Part shown: positions 14,531-14,733 of the stretch, in pieces
Position numbering within the stretch: the stretch's first letter is position 1
Layout: every line of letters begins with the position of its first letter
Origin: Hydrogenothermaceae bacterium
GTDB lineage: Bacteria > Aquificota > Aquificia > Aquificales > Hydrogenothermaceae
Assembly: GCA_012961365.1 (NCBI GenBank)
Contig: DTZN01000278.1
Span: forward strand, 1-14,733
Direction: 5' to 3'
DNA: 14,733 bases
The notes under the pieces: model-generated
Databases searched by the model: none
What the model was told of the DNA's origin: nothing
What the model saw: only the letters and a program-made list of their open reading frames with translations
Made by a program: the position numbers and the translations under genes

Positions 14531-14733
14531 ATGATGGGGTAAAAAAAATCATTAGTTATTCTCTTGTTGGATTTAGTTTGATTGTTTTAACAGCTTGTGA
14601 TGGAAGAAGTTCTAAAGAAAGTGTACAAAATGAACCTACGTCAAGTTCAAGTCCAGTTATTCAAGGTTATGTGCTTGATGATCCTGTCTCTAATGCAGAG
14701 GTTTATATCGACTTTGGAGATGGAATATCTACA
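14531..14733 (+). pseudogene. Lipoprotein N-terminus, signal peptide out of frame with its ATG; runs off the window
   Basis: AAGGAG (14522-14526) precedes ATG ATG (14531-14536), but translation from either stops at once (ATG GGG TAA). One frame over, from 14539 to the edge, the sequence encodes a lipoprotein leader: VKKIISYSLVGFSLIVLTAC with lipobox LTAC (Cys codon at 14596-14598), then a Ser/Pro-rich linker (NEPTSSSSP) and VIQGYVLDDPVSNAEVYIDF, which resembles the start of a carboxypeptidase-regulatory-like or similar beta-sandwich domain of surface proteins. That frame has no ATG, GTG or TTG after its TGA at 14512. One extra G in the G4 run (14536-14539) would join the start to the leader (M-G-V-K-K). 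It is therefore a recent frameshift, a phase-variable tract or a -1 slip on GGG. The mature protein would be anchored in a membrane facing outward. Confidence 0.65.

Overview
The window is a very AT-rich bacterial chromosome segment. The gene set (Der, transketolase, anaerobic HemN, an LPS-type heptosyltransferase, periplasmic rhodanese and thioredoxin-fold proteins), the strong Shine-Dalgarno sites and the heavy use of A/T-ending codons fit a Gram-negative, low-GC, microaerophilic or anaerobic organism. My best guess is Hydrogenothermaceae/Aquificota (Sulfurihydrogenibium-like). This is inference from style and gene content, not from a marker gene.

Layout. (1) 1-1805, minus strand: an edge fragment without a visible start, then two translationally coupled genes of unknown function (a multi-pass membrane protein with a coiled coil and a soluble C-terminal domain, and a 278-residue protein). 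(2) 1862-2872, plus: an aldo/keto reductase, divergent from that pair. (3) 2905-3304, minus: a small DUF2325-like gene with a C-terminal cysteine cluster and its own intrinsic terminator. (4) 3566-4480, plus: two overlapping four-helix membrane proteins that look like distant relatives of each other, closed by an intrinsic terminator. (5) 4442-4818, minus: an exported single-domain rhodanese whose frame is broken at an A7 run that is exactly an A_AAA_AAG slippery heptamer. (6) 4909-13438, plus: a mainly housekeeping block, der and tkt, then hemN, a thioredoxin-fold protein without its CxxC, a GT9 heptosyltransferase and an SF1 helicase. The last four are packed so tightly that they probably form one transcription unit. 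(7) 13602-14360: a decayed IS1-family element with recognisable imperfect terminal repeats. Its transposase is broken by one single-base-equivalent indel and by a perfect 20-bp tandem duplication, and it seems to have inserted into a short ORF. (8) 14531 to the edge: the start of a lipoprotein gene whose signal peptide is out of frame with its well-placed ATG by one G.

The main theme of Part 2 is frame disruption at simple repeats: A7 in the rhodanese, G4 in the lipoprotein leader and a 20-bp tandem repeat in the transposase. The rhodanese is the best candidate for something functional (programmed frameshifting or transcriptional slippage), because the slippery heptamer is in the correct phase and an SD-like AAGGA lies 8 nt upstream. 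I found no CRISPR array, tRNA or rRNA gene, and no clear new defence system.
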